Assembly: GCA_050946775.1 (NCBI GenBank) | Contig: JBMNVL010000011.1 | Location: 1-25,152 of the forward strand | Length of the DNA: 25,152 nt | Direction: 5' to 3' | From: UMGS1474 sp050946775 | GTDB lineage: Bacteria > Bacillota > Clostridia > Oscillospirales > Acutalibacteraceae | The notes under the pieces: model-generated | Databases searched by the model: none | What the model saw: only the letters and a program-made list of their open reading frames with translations | What the model was told of the DNA's origin: nothing | Translations under genes and position numbers: made by a program | In this document: piece by piece, positions 14,149-20,831 of the stretch | Layout: each line of letters starts with the position of its first letter | Position numbering within the stretch: position 1 is the first letter of the stretch

Positions 14149-15528
14149 ATGCCTTCGAATGTGATTATTTTGCTGATCGTACTGGGAGTGCTGCTCTTCT
14201 CCCTGCTGCTGGTGGTGCTCTCCCGCTATCGCCGGTGCCCGTCCGACAAGATCATGGTCATCTACGGCAAGGTGGGCACCAACAAGGACGGCTCGGCCCG
14301 TTCCGCCAAATGCATCCACGGCGGCGCGGCCTTCATCTGGCCGGTGATCCAGTCGTTTGAGTATCTGGATCTCACCCCCATCTCCATCAACGTCGATCTG
14401 ACCAACGCTTTGTCCCACCAGAACATCCGGGTGGACGTTCCCTCCCGCTTCACGGTGGGCATCTCCACCGAGCCGGGCACCATGCAAAACGCCGCCGAGC
14501 GGCTGCTGGGGCTGAAAATGAGCGAGGTGCAGGAGCTGGCCAAGGACATCATCTTCGGTCAGCTGCGGCTGGTCATCGCCACGATGGATATCGAGGAGAT
14601 CAACACCGACCGCGACAAATTCGTCGAGGCGGTCTACCACAACGTCGAGACCGAGCTGAAAAAGATCGGTCTGCGGCTGATCAACGTCAACGTCACCGAC
14701 ATCACCGACGAGTCGGGCTACATCGAGGCGCTGGGTAAAGAGGCCGCCGCCAAGGCGATCAACGACGCCAAAAAATCGGTGGCCGAAAAGAACCGCGACG
14801 GCTCCATCGGCGAGTCGCAGGCGGTCAAGGACGAGCGCATCCAGGTGGCGCAGGCCAACGCCGCCGCCATCGCCGGTGAAAACCAGTCCAAAGCCGCCGT
14901 GGCGCAGTCGGACGCCACCCGCCGGGAGGCGGAGGCCGAAGCGCTGCGCCGGGCGACCGCCGCCGAGCGGATCGCCGAGGCCAAGGCGCTCGAAGAAGCC
15001 TACGCCGCTCAGCAGCAGGCCGAGCAGGCCCGTGCCGAGCGGGAAGCCGCCACCCAGCAGGCCGACGTCATCGTCAAGGCCCGCATCGAGAAGGAGCGCA
15101 TCGAGCTGGCGGCCGAGGCCGAAGCCGAGCAGGCGCGCCGCAAGGCGCGGGGTGAGGCGGACGCCATTTACGCCACCATGGAGGCGCAGGCTCGCGGCGC
15201 GCAGGAGATCCTGGCCAAGCAGGCCGAGGGCTTCCGTCAGATCGTCGACGCCGCCGGCGGCGACGCCAACGCGGCGGTCCAGCTGATGCTGGTCGACAAG
15301 ATCGAGGAGATCGTCAAGATCCAGGTCGAGGCGATCAAGAATCTCAAGATCGACAAGGTGACCGTTTGGGATTCGATGGGCGGCAAGGAGGGCGGTTCGA
15401 CCACCGCCAACTTCCTGTCGGGGATGATGAAATCCATCCCGCCGCTGAGCGACGCCTTCAAAACGGCCGGTATGCAGGTCCCGGAATTTCTGGGCAAAGA
15501 GATCGCGCCCGCTGAGGCGCAGCAGTAA
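14149..15528 (+). CDS. Flotillin-family SPFH protein (FloT/YuaG-like)
   Basis: Flotillins scaffold membrane microdomains. The 459-aa product begins with one membrane segment (residues ~5-25, IILLIVLGVLLFSLLLVVL), then an SPFH/band 7 domain (~30-200, with IMVIYGKVG, VDVPSRFTVGIS and LKKIGLRLINVNVTDITDESGYI). A long Ala/Glu/Arg-rich coiled coil (~205-370) follows, then a C-terminal domain with QLMLVDKIEEIVKIQVEAIKNLKIDKVTVWD, typical of flotillins. ATG 14149 is 8 bp after AAGGAG; the frame is open further upstream only inside nfeD. The gene order NfeD-flotillin matches Bacillus yuaF-floT. It is followed by a second SPFH gene after 12 bp. Confidence 0.93.
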   Translation: MPSNVIILLIVLGVLLFSLLLVVLSRYRRCPSDKIMVIYGKVGTNKDGSARSAKCIHGGAAFIWPVIQSFEYLDLTPISINVDLTNALSHQNIRVDVPSRFTVGISTEPGTMQNAAERLLGLKMSEVQELAKDIIFGQLRLVIATMDIEEINTDRDKFVEAVYHNVETELKKIGLRLINVNVTDITDESGYIEALGKEAAAKAINDAKKSVAEKNRDGSIGESQAVKDERIQVAQANAAAIAGENQSKAAVAQSDATRREAEAEALRRATAAERIAEAKALEEAYAAQQQAEQARAEREAATQQADVIVKARIEKERIELAAEAEAEQARRKARGEADAIYATMEAQARGAQEILAKQAEGFRQIVDAAGGDANAAVQLMLVDKIEEIVKIQVEAIKNLKIDKVTVWDSMGGKEGGSTTANFLSGMMKSIPPLSDAFKTAGMQVPEFLGKEIAPAEAQQ

Positions 15529-15540
15529 AGGAGAATGCGT

Positions 15541-16338
15541 ATGAATCCCAAAACCTTTCCCGTCAAAAAAGTCGTCATCGCCGTGCTGGTGGCGCTGCTG
15601 GTGGTCATCACCGCCGTCAGCAGCTTCACGGTGGTCGAGGCCGGTCACACCGGCGTGGTGGTCACCCTCGGCAAGGTCAACGAAGGGGTGCTGCAGGAAG
15701 GGCTGCACGCCAAGATCCCCTTTGTGCAGCAGGTGGTCAAGATCGACAACCGCATCGTGAAGCTGGAGGTGGACACCGAGGCCTTCTCCAAAGATCTGCA
15801 GACTGTTTCCACGGTGCTGGCGATCAACTACCGGGTGGACACCGCCAAATCCTACAGCATCTATAAAAACATCGGCGCCGACTATGAGGCGGTGCTGGTC
15901 ACCCCGGCGGTCAACGAGGTGCTCAAGGCCATCACCGCCCAGTACACCGCCGAGGAAAGCGTCACCAACCGGGCGCTGATTTCCGACGGTCTGGTGACCG
16001 GGCTCAACGACAAACTCAACGAAATCGGGCTGTACGTCACCGACGTCAACATCATCAACTTTGATTTCTCCGAGGCGTTTATCACCGCCATCGAGGAAAA
16101 ACAGGTTGCCCAACAGCAACTGCTGAAAGCCGAAACCGAAAAACAGACCGCCATCAAAAACGCCGAAGCCGAGGCGGAAACCATCCGCATCAAGGCGGAA
16201 GCCGAGGCCGAGGCCAACACCATCCTGAGCAAATCCCTCAACGCCAACGTCATCGAATACAACAAGGTGGAGAAATGGGACGGCAAAATGCCCCAGGTGG
16301 TGGGCGAGGCCGGCACCTTCATCGATCTCAACAAGTAA
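15541..16338 (+). CDS. Prohibitin-like SPFH/band 7 membrane protein
   Basis: The 265-aa product has an N-terminal signal anchor (~10-30, VVIAVLVALLVVITAVSSFTVV) and an SPFH domain of prohibitin/HflC style: EAGHTGVVVTLGKVNEGVLQEGLHAKIPF, then VSTVLAINYRVD and LNEIGLYVTDVNIINFDFSEAF. A coiled coil of Glu/Ala/Lys-rich repeats (~185-235) follows, with the C-terminal tail GEAGTFIDLNK. I chose ATG 15541, 7 bp after AAAGGAG; ATG 15535 in the same frame is only 1 bp from it. Members form ring-like membrane assemblies and often regulate membrane proteases, but no FtsH is in this window. Two different SPFH proteins in one operon suggest they act at the same membrane site. Confidence 0.9.
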   Translation: MNPKTFPVKKVVIAVLVALLVVITAVSSFTVVEAGHTGVVVTLGKVNEGVLQEGLHAKIPFVQQVVKIDNRIVKLEVDTEAFSKDLQTVSTVLAINYRVDTAKSYSIYKNIGADYEAVLVTPAVNEVLKAITAQYTAEESVTNRALISDGLVTGLNDKLNEIGLYVTDVNIINFDFSEAFITAIEEKQVAQQQLLKAETEKQTAIKNAEAEAETIRIKAEAEAEANTILSKSLNANVIEYNKVEKWDGKMPQVVGEAGTFIDLNK

Positions 16339-16355
16339 GCGGGGAGGCGGCAGCG

Positions 16356-16667
16356 ATGCGTTGTGAAACCTGCGGCAAAGAACTGAACGGACCGGCGGTG
16401 GACTTTTTGTCCATCGAGGGCGACGGCCGGGTGGCGTTCACCTGCTGCCCCGCCTGCGCGGCGGAATACCGGCGGGAAATGGCGGACGAAGGCCGTCAGC
16501 CGCTGGAAGGCGTGGCGCACGATTACACGAAGCCGGTGATTGAAACGATCCTGTGCGCCGGCTGCGGTCGGGAGATCCCGGCCCGGCAGGGCGTTGTCCG
16601 AACGGCGGACGACGGCGGGCAGTACCGGTACTGTCCCGCCTGCGCTCAGGATATGTCCGGAGACTGA
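16356..16667 (+). CDS. Small double zinc-ribbon protein, function unknown
   Basis: The 103-aa product contains four CxxC knuckles in two pairs: C3/C6 with C31/C34, and C67/C70 with C93/C96. This is the layout of two zinc ribbons in tandem. There is no signal peptide or membrane segment and no catalytic motif. ATG 16356 follows GGGGAGG. It lies 17 bp after the prohibitin-like gene and is the last gene before a strong hairpin, so it probably belongs to the NfeD-flotillin operon. I do not recognise a specific family; an adaptor or nucleic-acid-binding role is possible but unsupported. Confidence 0.75.
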   Translation: MRCETCGKELNGPAVDFLSIEGDGRVAFTCCPACAAEYRREMADEGRQPLEGVAHDYTKPVIETILCAGCGREIPARQGVVRTADDGGQYRYCPACAQDMSGD

Positions 16668-16679
16668 TCCAAAAGCCTG

Positions 16680-16708
16680 CCCGATGGCGGAGGTCCTCCG
16701 CCATCGGG
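16680..16708 (+). terminator. Hairpin at end of SPFH operon
   Basis: A 13-bp perfect stem (CCCGATGGCGGAG 16680-16692, pairing with 16696-16708) and 3-nt loop begins 12 bp after the last stop codon. It lacks a T-run; the nearby 16715-16799 inverted repeat does end in six Ts and may complete termination. Confidence 0.55.
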
Positions 16709-16714
16709 ACAAAC

Positions 16715-16879
16715 AAAAAAGATCCTTCGCCGTTTGCGGCTCGGGATGCCCCTCTTTTTCGTTGCGGTGTCATCCTGAGCGAAGCGAAGGATCTTTTTTC
16801 TGCGTTATCCCACGGGCGGATGATATCCGCCCCTGCGATGAGATTGCAAGCGTGCCGTGGGGGCGGATGCTATCCGCCC
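16715..16879. repeat. Palindromic repeats: GATCCTTCG element and two GGGCGGAT palindromes
   Basis: Bases 16715-16730 and 16784-16799 are 16-bp perfect inverted repeats (AAAAAAGATCCTTCGC core) enclosing GTCATCCTGAGCGAAG; a diverged copy is at 12536-12624. GGGCGGATGATATCCGCCC (16814-16832) and GGGCGGATGCTATCCGCCC (16861-16879) follow, 47 bp apart. The first element could also act as a terminator in either direction. Such short palindromes are often interspersed in clostridial genomes. Confidence 0.75.
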
Positions 16880-16941
16880 ACCCTATCCACCGCCGCCGGT
16901 TTTCGTGGACAAATCGCCGGCATTGTGGTAAAATGTGGCGG

Positions 16942-17216
16942 TAACCATAGCGCACCCATCCAAACCCGCCTGAAGTGGCGGTATTTTGGTGGATTTGCGC
17001 TTGTCATCATTGGCAGGCGTCAGCCTGCCGGCTTTCGTCGCGCCCAAATCCCCGCAAAATCCCGCTCGTCTCAGGTCGTAGATTTTTTGCGAAAGGAATT
17101 GGTGCGCAGATAAGGCAAAAGCGCAGTCAATCCTTGCGGATTGACGAGCATTTTAACACCATATGCGCGCCGATTCTTTCCGCAAAAAACGGGTTTGGAT
17201 GGGTGCGCTATGGTTA
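16942..17216. mobile_element. 275-bp MITE with 27-bp perfect inverted repeats and TA ends
   Basis: Bases 16942-16968 are the exact reverse complement of 17190-17216. The outermost bases on both sides are TA, as expected for a TA target duplication of IS630/Tc1-mariner transposases. The interior has no coding capacity. It carries a second, imperfect inverted pair (about 17080-17115 with 17155-17190) and a GTCAATCC/GGATTGAC hairpin, suggesting a composite or nested element. The right end meets the ribosome binding site of the next gene. Confidence 0.82.
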
Positions 17217-17229
17217 AGGGGGATGGGAT

Positions 17230-18153
17230 ATGTATGACGAGCTGTACGCCCTGTCGCGGGCGCGCGCCAAGCAGAAGATCTGGGTGATGTCGGATCTGCA
17301 GCAGCGGGATCCCGCCAAGGCGCGGGAATGTCTGGACGTGTCGATGGCGGATTTTTTCGCCATGGACCATCCGGCGGATATGATCTGGTATCTCGGCGAC
17401 GCGGTGGAAGGGCAGGACCTGGGCCATACCGAGGCGATGGCGGCCATGCAGGAGGAGGCGTTCGCTTCCACCGGACTGCCGCTGTGCTTTGTGATGGGCA
17501 ACCACGATCTCGAATACGCCTGGGACGTGCAAAAGCCGGGGGACGCGCTGCGCTTTCCCTTTCACGAGCGGGTGAGACGGCATCCCGGCTGGCACACCAC
17601 CGCGCGGTACACCGACTGGTATTTCCGACTGGAGGTCGGGGAGTATGCCGTCTATTTTTTGAGCGATCACATGGACGCCGGCCATCGCTGGGCGTTCATC
17701 CACGGGACGGTCTGGGGCGATGAGAGCGCCTATCCCGATCCCGACGCCGCCGACCGTCTGCGGGAGCGGATGGCCGCCGATCCCCGTCCCGTCATCACCG
17801 TTTCGCACTACGGCTACCACGGGGGCAACCGGGCGTCAGAACGCCAGTCCCGGCTGTTCCCGCTGCCGAAAAACGTCCGCCTGCATCTGTACGGTCACGC
17901 CCATATCGGCGATTTCGCCTGGGCGGGCGCCGACGCCTGGCGGCGGATCAGCTGGGTGAACTGGCACGATATTCCCCAAATCGAGGTGTCCAGCTTTGAG
18001 CATATCCGGGGACAGACCTGCCGCAGCGTCTTTTTGCATATCTACGAGGACGGCGGCTTCGGGGTGTTTTTCCGCGACCACGACCATCGCCGCTTCACCG
18101 AAGCCTATTTCCCGTCGACCGTCCGCTATCCCTCCAAATTCGAAACGCCATAA
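17230..18153 (+). CDS. Calcineurin-like metallophosphoesterase
   Basis: The 307-aa product shows the dimetal phosphoesterase motifs: SD22LQ, YLGD57 (GDxVE), GNH92D93, SH193YG and GH223AH225. The first motif is normally DxH; here the His is replaced by Gln24, so one metal ligand differs. There is no signal peptide, so it is likely cytoplasmic. The substrate is unknown; it could be a phosphodiester, phosphomonoester or nucleotide. The start ATG 17230 is 6 bp after AAGGGGGA, which begins exactly at the right end of the MITE (17216). Downstream are only repeats, so it appears monocistronic. Confidence 0.85.
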   Translation: MYDELYALSRARAKQKIWVMSDLQQRDPAKARECLDVSMADFFAMDHPADMIWYLGDAVEGQDLGHTEAMAAMQEEAFASTGLPLCFVMGNHDLEYAWDVQKPGDALRFPFHERVRRHPGWHTTARYTDWYFRLEVGEYAVYFLSDHMDAGHRWAFIHGTVWGDESAYPDPDAADRLRERMAADPRPVITVSHYGYHGGNRASERQSRLFPLPKNVRLHLYGHAHIGDFAWAGADAWRRISWVNWHDIPQIEVSSFEHIRGQTCRSVFLHIYEDGGFGVFFRDHDHRRFTEAYFPSTVRYPSKFETP

Positions 18154-18511
18154 CGGAAAAAACGTGTAAAAAGGCGGCAGGCGCAAGGCCTCCTTGTGAG
18201 CAGTGGCGCTTGCCAAATCAAAGATTTGGAGCGCGGTTGCATGGGTGCTGTTCGCCGCTCGCTAACGCTTGCGGACAGCACCGCAAAAGGGGGCTGTCAC
18301 GGCGCCAGCCGTGACTGGGGGATTGCAGGACGCAACGCGTTCGTATAGACGCCGTCTTACGGCGGCTACAACCCCTCCGTCTCGTCGACCTTTCAGGGTC
18401 GACGATCCACCTCCCCTTACACAGGAGAGGCCGGTGTGGGTTGTTTATAAGTTCACTTCTTTGACACGCTGAAACGAGCCGCAGGCAGCGCCTGCGGCTC
18501 GTTTTTTATAC
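18154..18511. repeat. Non-coding palindrome mosaic and terminator
   Basis: No gene is seen in these 358 bp. Stems include CCAAATC/GATTTGG (18213-18229), GGTGCTGT/ACAGCACC (18244-18251, 18275-18282), GTCACGGC/GCCGTGAC (18296-18303, 18108+200 i.e. 18308-18315) and TCGTCGACC/GGTCGACGA (18382-18390, 18397-18405). The segment 18411-18431 resembles 9353-9374. The composition is like the element at 3843-3984. It looks like a degenerate or composite interspersed repeat. The terminator at 18473-18507 is listed separately. Confidence 0.65.
18473..18507. terminator. Bidirectional terminator between metallophosphoesterase and lipoprotein genes
   Basis: A 14-bp perfect stem (AACGAGCCGCAGGC 18473-18486, pairing with 18490-18503) with AGC loop. 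The + strand ends in six Ts; the - strand has a short T-run. It is placed 5 bp beyond the 3' end of the minus-strand lipoprotein gene. Confidence 0.85.
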
Positions 18512-19219
18512 TCATTTTTCCCCGTCGGGAAGGTCTTCCACCGGGTAGAGGCCGTCGAACAGCTTTTTCAGCCGCCCCTTGTACTCGTCGTCGATCACAT
18601 AGAAATAACTGGAAATGGGGTTGTGATACGGGCGGATCACCACGCCCTCGCCCCGGCAGGTGTAAATCGCCGCCTGGGCGCGAGCCTCGTCGGCCGTCAA
18701 CGCCGGGGACCGGGTCAGCTCGCTTGGGGTGAAAGCGGTTTTCTCCGCCGGCAGGATGGCGCAGGTGTAGTCGTCGCCCGCCATCTGCCAGACGATCACC
18801 TGCCATTTGACCGGGGCGGGATGGGCGTCGTCCTGCGGCACCCAGTCGAAGATATCGCCCTCCTTGAACCAAACGGGCATGGAGAGGGAGCGCGTCAGGT
18901 CGGTCTCGATTTTATCCACCCGCACCTTGGTGGAGGACAGCACCTCGATGGTGAGCGTCGTGGAGCCGCCTTTGGCGGTAATGGTGGTTTCGGACACCGT
19001 GAAATCGCCGCCGATCGAGAAGGTGGGATCGTCGCTGCTGCCGCTGTACCACCGGCCTTCGACCGCGGAAAAGGTAAGATACCCGACGGATCCGCTCTGC
19101 CCGTCGGTCAGGGCGTAAAAGCCGGGCAGTACGCTCGGCATCGGCATTTTGCCGCCGGCGCACCCGGCCAGTCCCGCCAGGCAGACGAGCGCCAGCAAAA
19201 AAGCGGCCACGCGTTTCAT
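18512..19219 (-). CDS. Putative lipoprotein, unknown function
   Basis: The 235-aa product has a clear lipoprotein signal peptide: MKRVAAFLLALVCLAGLAGC with lipobox LAGC and Cys20 as the lipidated residue. The mature part has Gly- and Thr-rich beta-strand-like segments (SVGYLTFSAVEGRWYSG, FTVSETTITAKGGSTTLTIEVLSS) and a C-terminal part with YTCRGEGVVIRPYHNPISSYFYVIDDEYKG. I do not recognise the family. The start at 19219 is preceded by AAGGAGG; the longer in-frame start at 19285 lacks one and would bury the signal peptide. A promoter with a perfect TTGACA lies upstream, so it may be transcribed apart from dpaAB. Confidence 0.85.
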   Translation of the reverse strand: MKRVAAFLLALVCLAGLAGCAGGKMPMPSVLPGFYALTDGQSGSVGYLTFSAVEGRWYSGSSDDPTFSIGGDFTVSETTITAKGGSTTLTIEVLSSTKVRVDKIETDLTRSLSMPVWFKEGDIFDWVPQDDAHPAPVKWQVIVWQMAGDDYTCAILPAEKTAFTPSELTRSPALTADEARAQAAIYTCRGEGVVIRPYHNPISSYFYVIDDEYKGRLKKLFDGLYPVEDLPDGEK

Positions 19220-19296
19220 AGAAGACGCCTCCTTTTTTGTTCCTTGCTTTTGGCCGACCCGCAATAAGGACAAAAGCCCTATCACGGATCAGCCTT

Positions 19297-19326
19297 ATAC
19301 TATCACACAAGCGCCGGCCTTGTCAA
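19297..19326 (-). promoter_or_regulatory. Promoter of minus-strand lipoprotein gene, -35 over dpaB stop
   Basis: On the minus strand TTGACA (19326-19321), an 18-bp spacer and TAGTAT (19302-19297). The TGA of dpaB lies inside the -35 hexamer. The -10 is a 4/6 match, so strength is uncertain. Confidence 0.5.
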
Positions 19327-19904
19327 ACCGGCGGCAGGAACAGGGGCTGGAGCTGTTTGCCCCGCGCGGCGGCGTCCACCGTGTCGGCAAGGCGGGAAAA
19401 ATCCGCCACCAGCGAATTGGGCTTGTTTTCGGGATCGTCCTGCCGCAGGGGAACGAAGTAGAGATGCTTGGCGTTTTTGAGCAGGGCGATGCTGCGCATC
19501 GAGCCGCCCAGCGCGTCGTTGGTGGACACGGCGAGCACCACCGGCAGCTCCCGCCGCAGATGGGATTTGACCGCCAGCGTCACCGGGGTATCGCTGATGC
19601 CATTGGCAAGCCGCCCCAGCGTCGAGCCGGTACAGGGCGCGACCGCCACCACGTCGAACATCTTTTTGGGGCCGATGGGCTCGACGTCGGTCAGGGTGGT
19701 CAGCGCTTCGCGGCCGGTCGCGTCTTCGATTTTCTTTCGAAAATCCGCCGCCGCAAAAAACCGGGTGTCCGTGTTCGCGGCGTTGAAGGACAAAATCGGG
19801 GTGATCTCCATCCCGGCCCGGCGCAGAGCCGGGATCTGCTCCAGCAGCCGGGAAAAGGTGCAAAAGGAACCGCTCACCGCCAGCCCCAGCCGTAAAGGCG
19901 TCAT
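19323..19904 (-). CDS. dpaB: Dipicolinate synthase subunit B (SpoVFB)
   Basis: DpaB is the flavoprotein-like subunit of dipicolinate synthase, which makes the spore core solute dipicolinic acid in the mother cell. The 193-aa product has the flavoprotein fold signature near the N-terminus (LGLAVSGSFCTFSRLLEQIPAL) and the segments VVAVAPCTGSTLGRLANGISDTPVTLAVKSHLR and VLAVSTNDALGGSMRSIALL, typical of SpoVFB. The ATG overlaps the dpaA stop (ATGA), with AAGGAG 8 bp upstream inside dpaA, so the two are translationally coupled. Length is normal for the family. Confidence 0.95.
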   Translation of the reverse strand: MTPLRLGLAVSGSFCTFSRLLEQIPALRRAGMEITPILSFNAANTDTRFFAAADFRKKIEDATGREALTTLTDVEPIGPKKMFDVVAVAPCTGSTLGRLANGISDTPVTLAVKSHLRRELPVVLAVSTNDALGGSMRSIALLKNAKHLYFVPLRQDDPENKPNSLVADFSRLADTVDAAARGKQLQPLFLPPV

Positions 19905-20770
19905 GACTGTCGCTCCTTGAGCATATGCAGAATGGTGGTTTTCAGGATCCGCCCGGCGGTTTTGGGCGCCACCCGTCCCGGCAGGGAGAGCGCCCAGATG
20001 GTTTTGATCCCGGCGTCGGCCGCGGCGGTAAGATCCACCCCGCCCGGACGGGAGGCCAGATCGATCAGCAGGGTGTCCCTGTTCAGGGCCGCCAGCACCG
20101 CCTGGTCAAACAAAAGCGCCGGCACGGTGTTGAAGATGACGTCGAAATCCCCGGCCTTCGCCAGCGCGTCCGGGCCGATGGTGTCGCAGCCCTCGGCCTC
20201 GGCCCACGCCGCTTGCTCGGGACGGCGCACCGCCGCCGTCACCCGCGCGCCCATGGCGACCAGCAGCCGCGCCAGCGTCCGGGCGACCCGTCCGTAGCCG
20301 GTCACCAGACAGCGCGCCCCCCGCAGGGTGACCGGCAGCTCCTCCATCGCCAGCTGAACGGCGCCCTCGGCGGTCGGCACGGCGTTTTGCACCGCCAGCT
20401 CTTCCCGCTGTAAGTAGTCGTAAACGGCAAGACCCCGGGCCTCGCACTCCTTTTTCAGCCGGTCGCTGACGCTGCCGCCAAACACCGGTTGGGACGGCGC
20501 GACGGCGCCCAGCACCTGATCCAGCGTGATCCGCACCCGGGAAAAGGGCGCGTTAAGGGTGTCCGGTTCGACCGTCACCGGCAGGGGCAGTATCACCGCG
20601 TCGGCCAGAGCGATGGCCTGGGACGGGTTGGTGCAGCCGGTCACGCATGGCGGCAGATCGGTGCCGTCGAACCCGGAGGTGATCACGTTATAGCCGTCGG
20701 CGACCAGCTCTCCGGCCAGATACGCCGACCGCAGATCGCCGCCGATCACCGCAAAGGTTTCCATATTCAT
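19901..20770 (-). CDS. dpaA: Dipicolinate synthase subunit A (SpoVFA)
   Basis: DpaA is the NAD(P)-binding subunit of dipicolinate synthase, acting late in sporulation in the mother cell. The 289-aa product has an N-terminal segment FAVIGGDLRSAYLAGELVADGY and a central Rossmann motif CLVTGYGRVARTLARLLVAMGARVTAAVRR, followed by DVIFNTVPALLFDQAVL and LIDLASRPGGVD, typical of the family. I chose ATG 20770, 7 bp after GGAGGG; the in-frame ATG 20785 overlaps that ribosome binding site. The ribosome binding site and the T-run before the ATG are the right arm and tail of a terminator hairpin (see 20771-20816). B. subtilis spoVF is under SigK control, and a SigK-like promoter is visible here. Confidence 0.95.
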   Translation of the reverse strand: MNMETFAVIGGDLRSAYLAGELVADGYNVITSGFDGTDLPPCVTGCTNPSQAIALADAVILPLPVTVEPDTLNAPFSRVRITLDQVLGAVAPSQPVFGGSVSDRLKKECEARGLAVYDYLQREELAVQNAVPTAEGAVQLAMEELPVTLRGARCLVTGYGRVARTLARLLVAMGARVTAAVRRPEQAAWAEAEGCDTIGPDALAKAGDFDVIFNTVPALLFDQAVLAALNRDTLLIDLASRPGGVDLTAAADAGIKTIWALSLPGRVAPKTAGRILKTTILHMLKERQS

Positions 20771-20816
20771 AAAAAATCCCTCCATAGGATGGTGTCCTTT
20801 CCATCCTATGAAGGGA
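20771..20816 (-). terminator. Terminator hairpin containing the dpaA ribosome binding site
   Basis: Plus-strand 20801-20816 pairs with 20777-20792: a 16-bp stem in the minus-strand RNA, including one G-U pair, with an 8-nt loop (20793-20800). Six U residues follow (20776-20771), then the dpaA ATG at 20770. The downstream arm contains GGAGGG, the dpaA ribosome binding site. It would end transcripts from the PF06541 gene and hide the site in readthrough RNA. Confidence 0.8.
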
Positions 20817-20830
20817 GTCCGACGGCGGTG
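20803..20830 (-). promoter_or_regulatory. SigK-like promoter of dpaAB
   Basis: On the minus strand an AC dinucleotide within CACC (20829-20828), 17 bp, and CATAGGAT (20810-20803). This fits the SigK pattern AC-N16/17-CATANNNT. Transcription would start in the hairpin loop (about 20796), giving an RNA without the upstream arm. The pattern is short, so chance occurrence is possible; the gene's known SigK control in Bacillus adds weight. Confidence 0.5.
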
Positions 20831-20831
20831 A

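Noticed and set aside
16553..17113. Open frames running from the zinc-ribbon gene into the repeats
   Set aside because: They are out of frame with the real gene and cover terminators, palindromes and half of the MITE.
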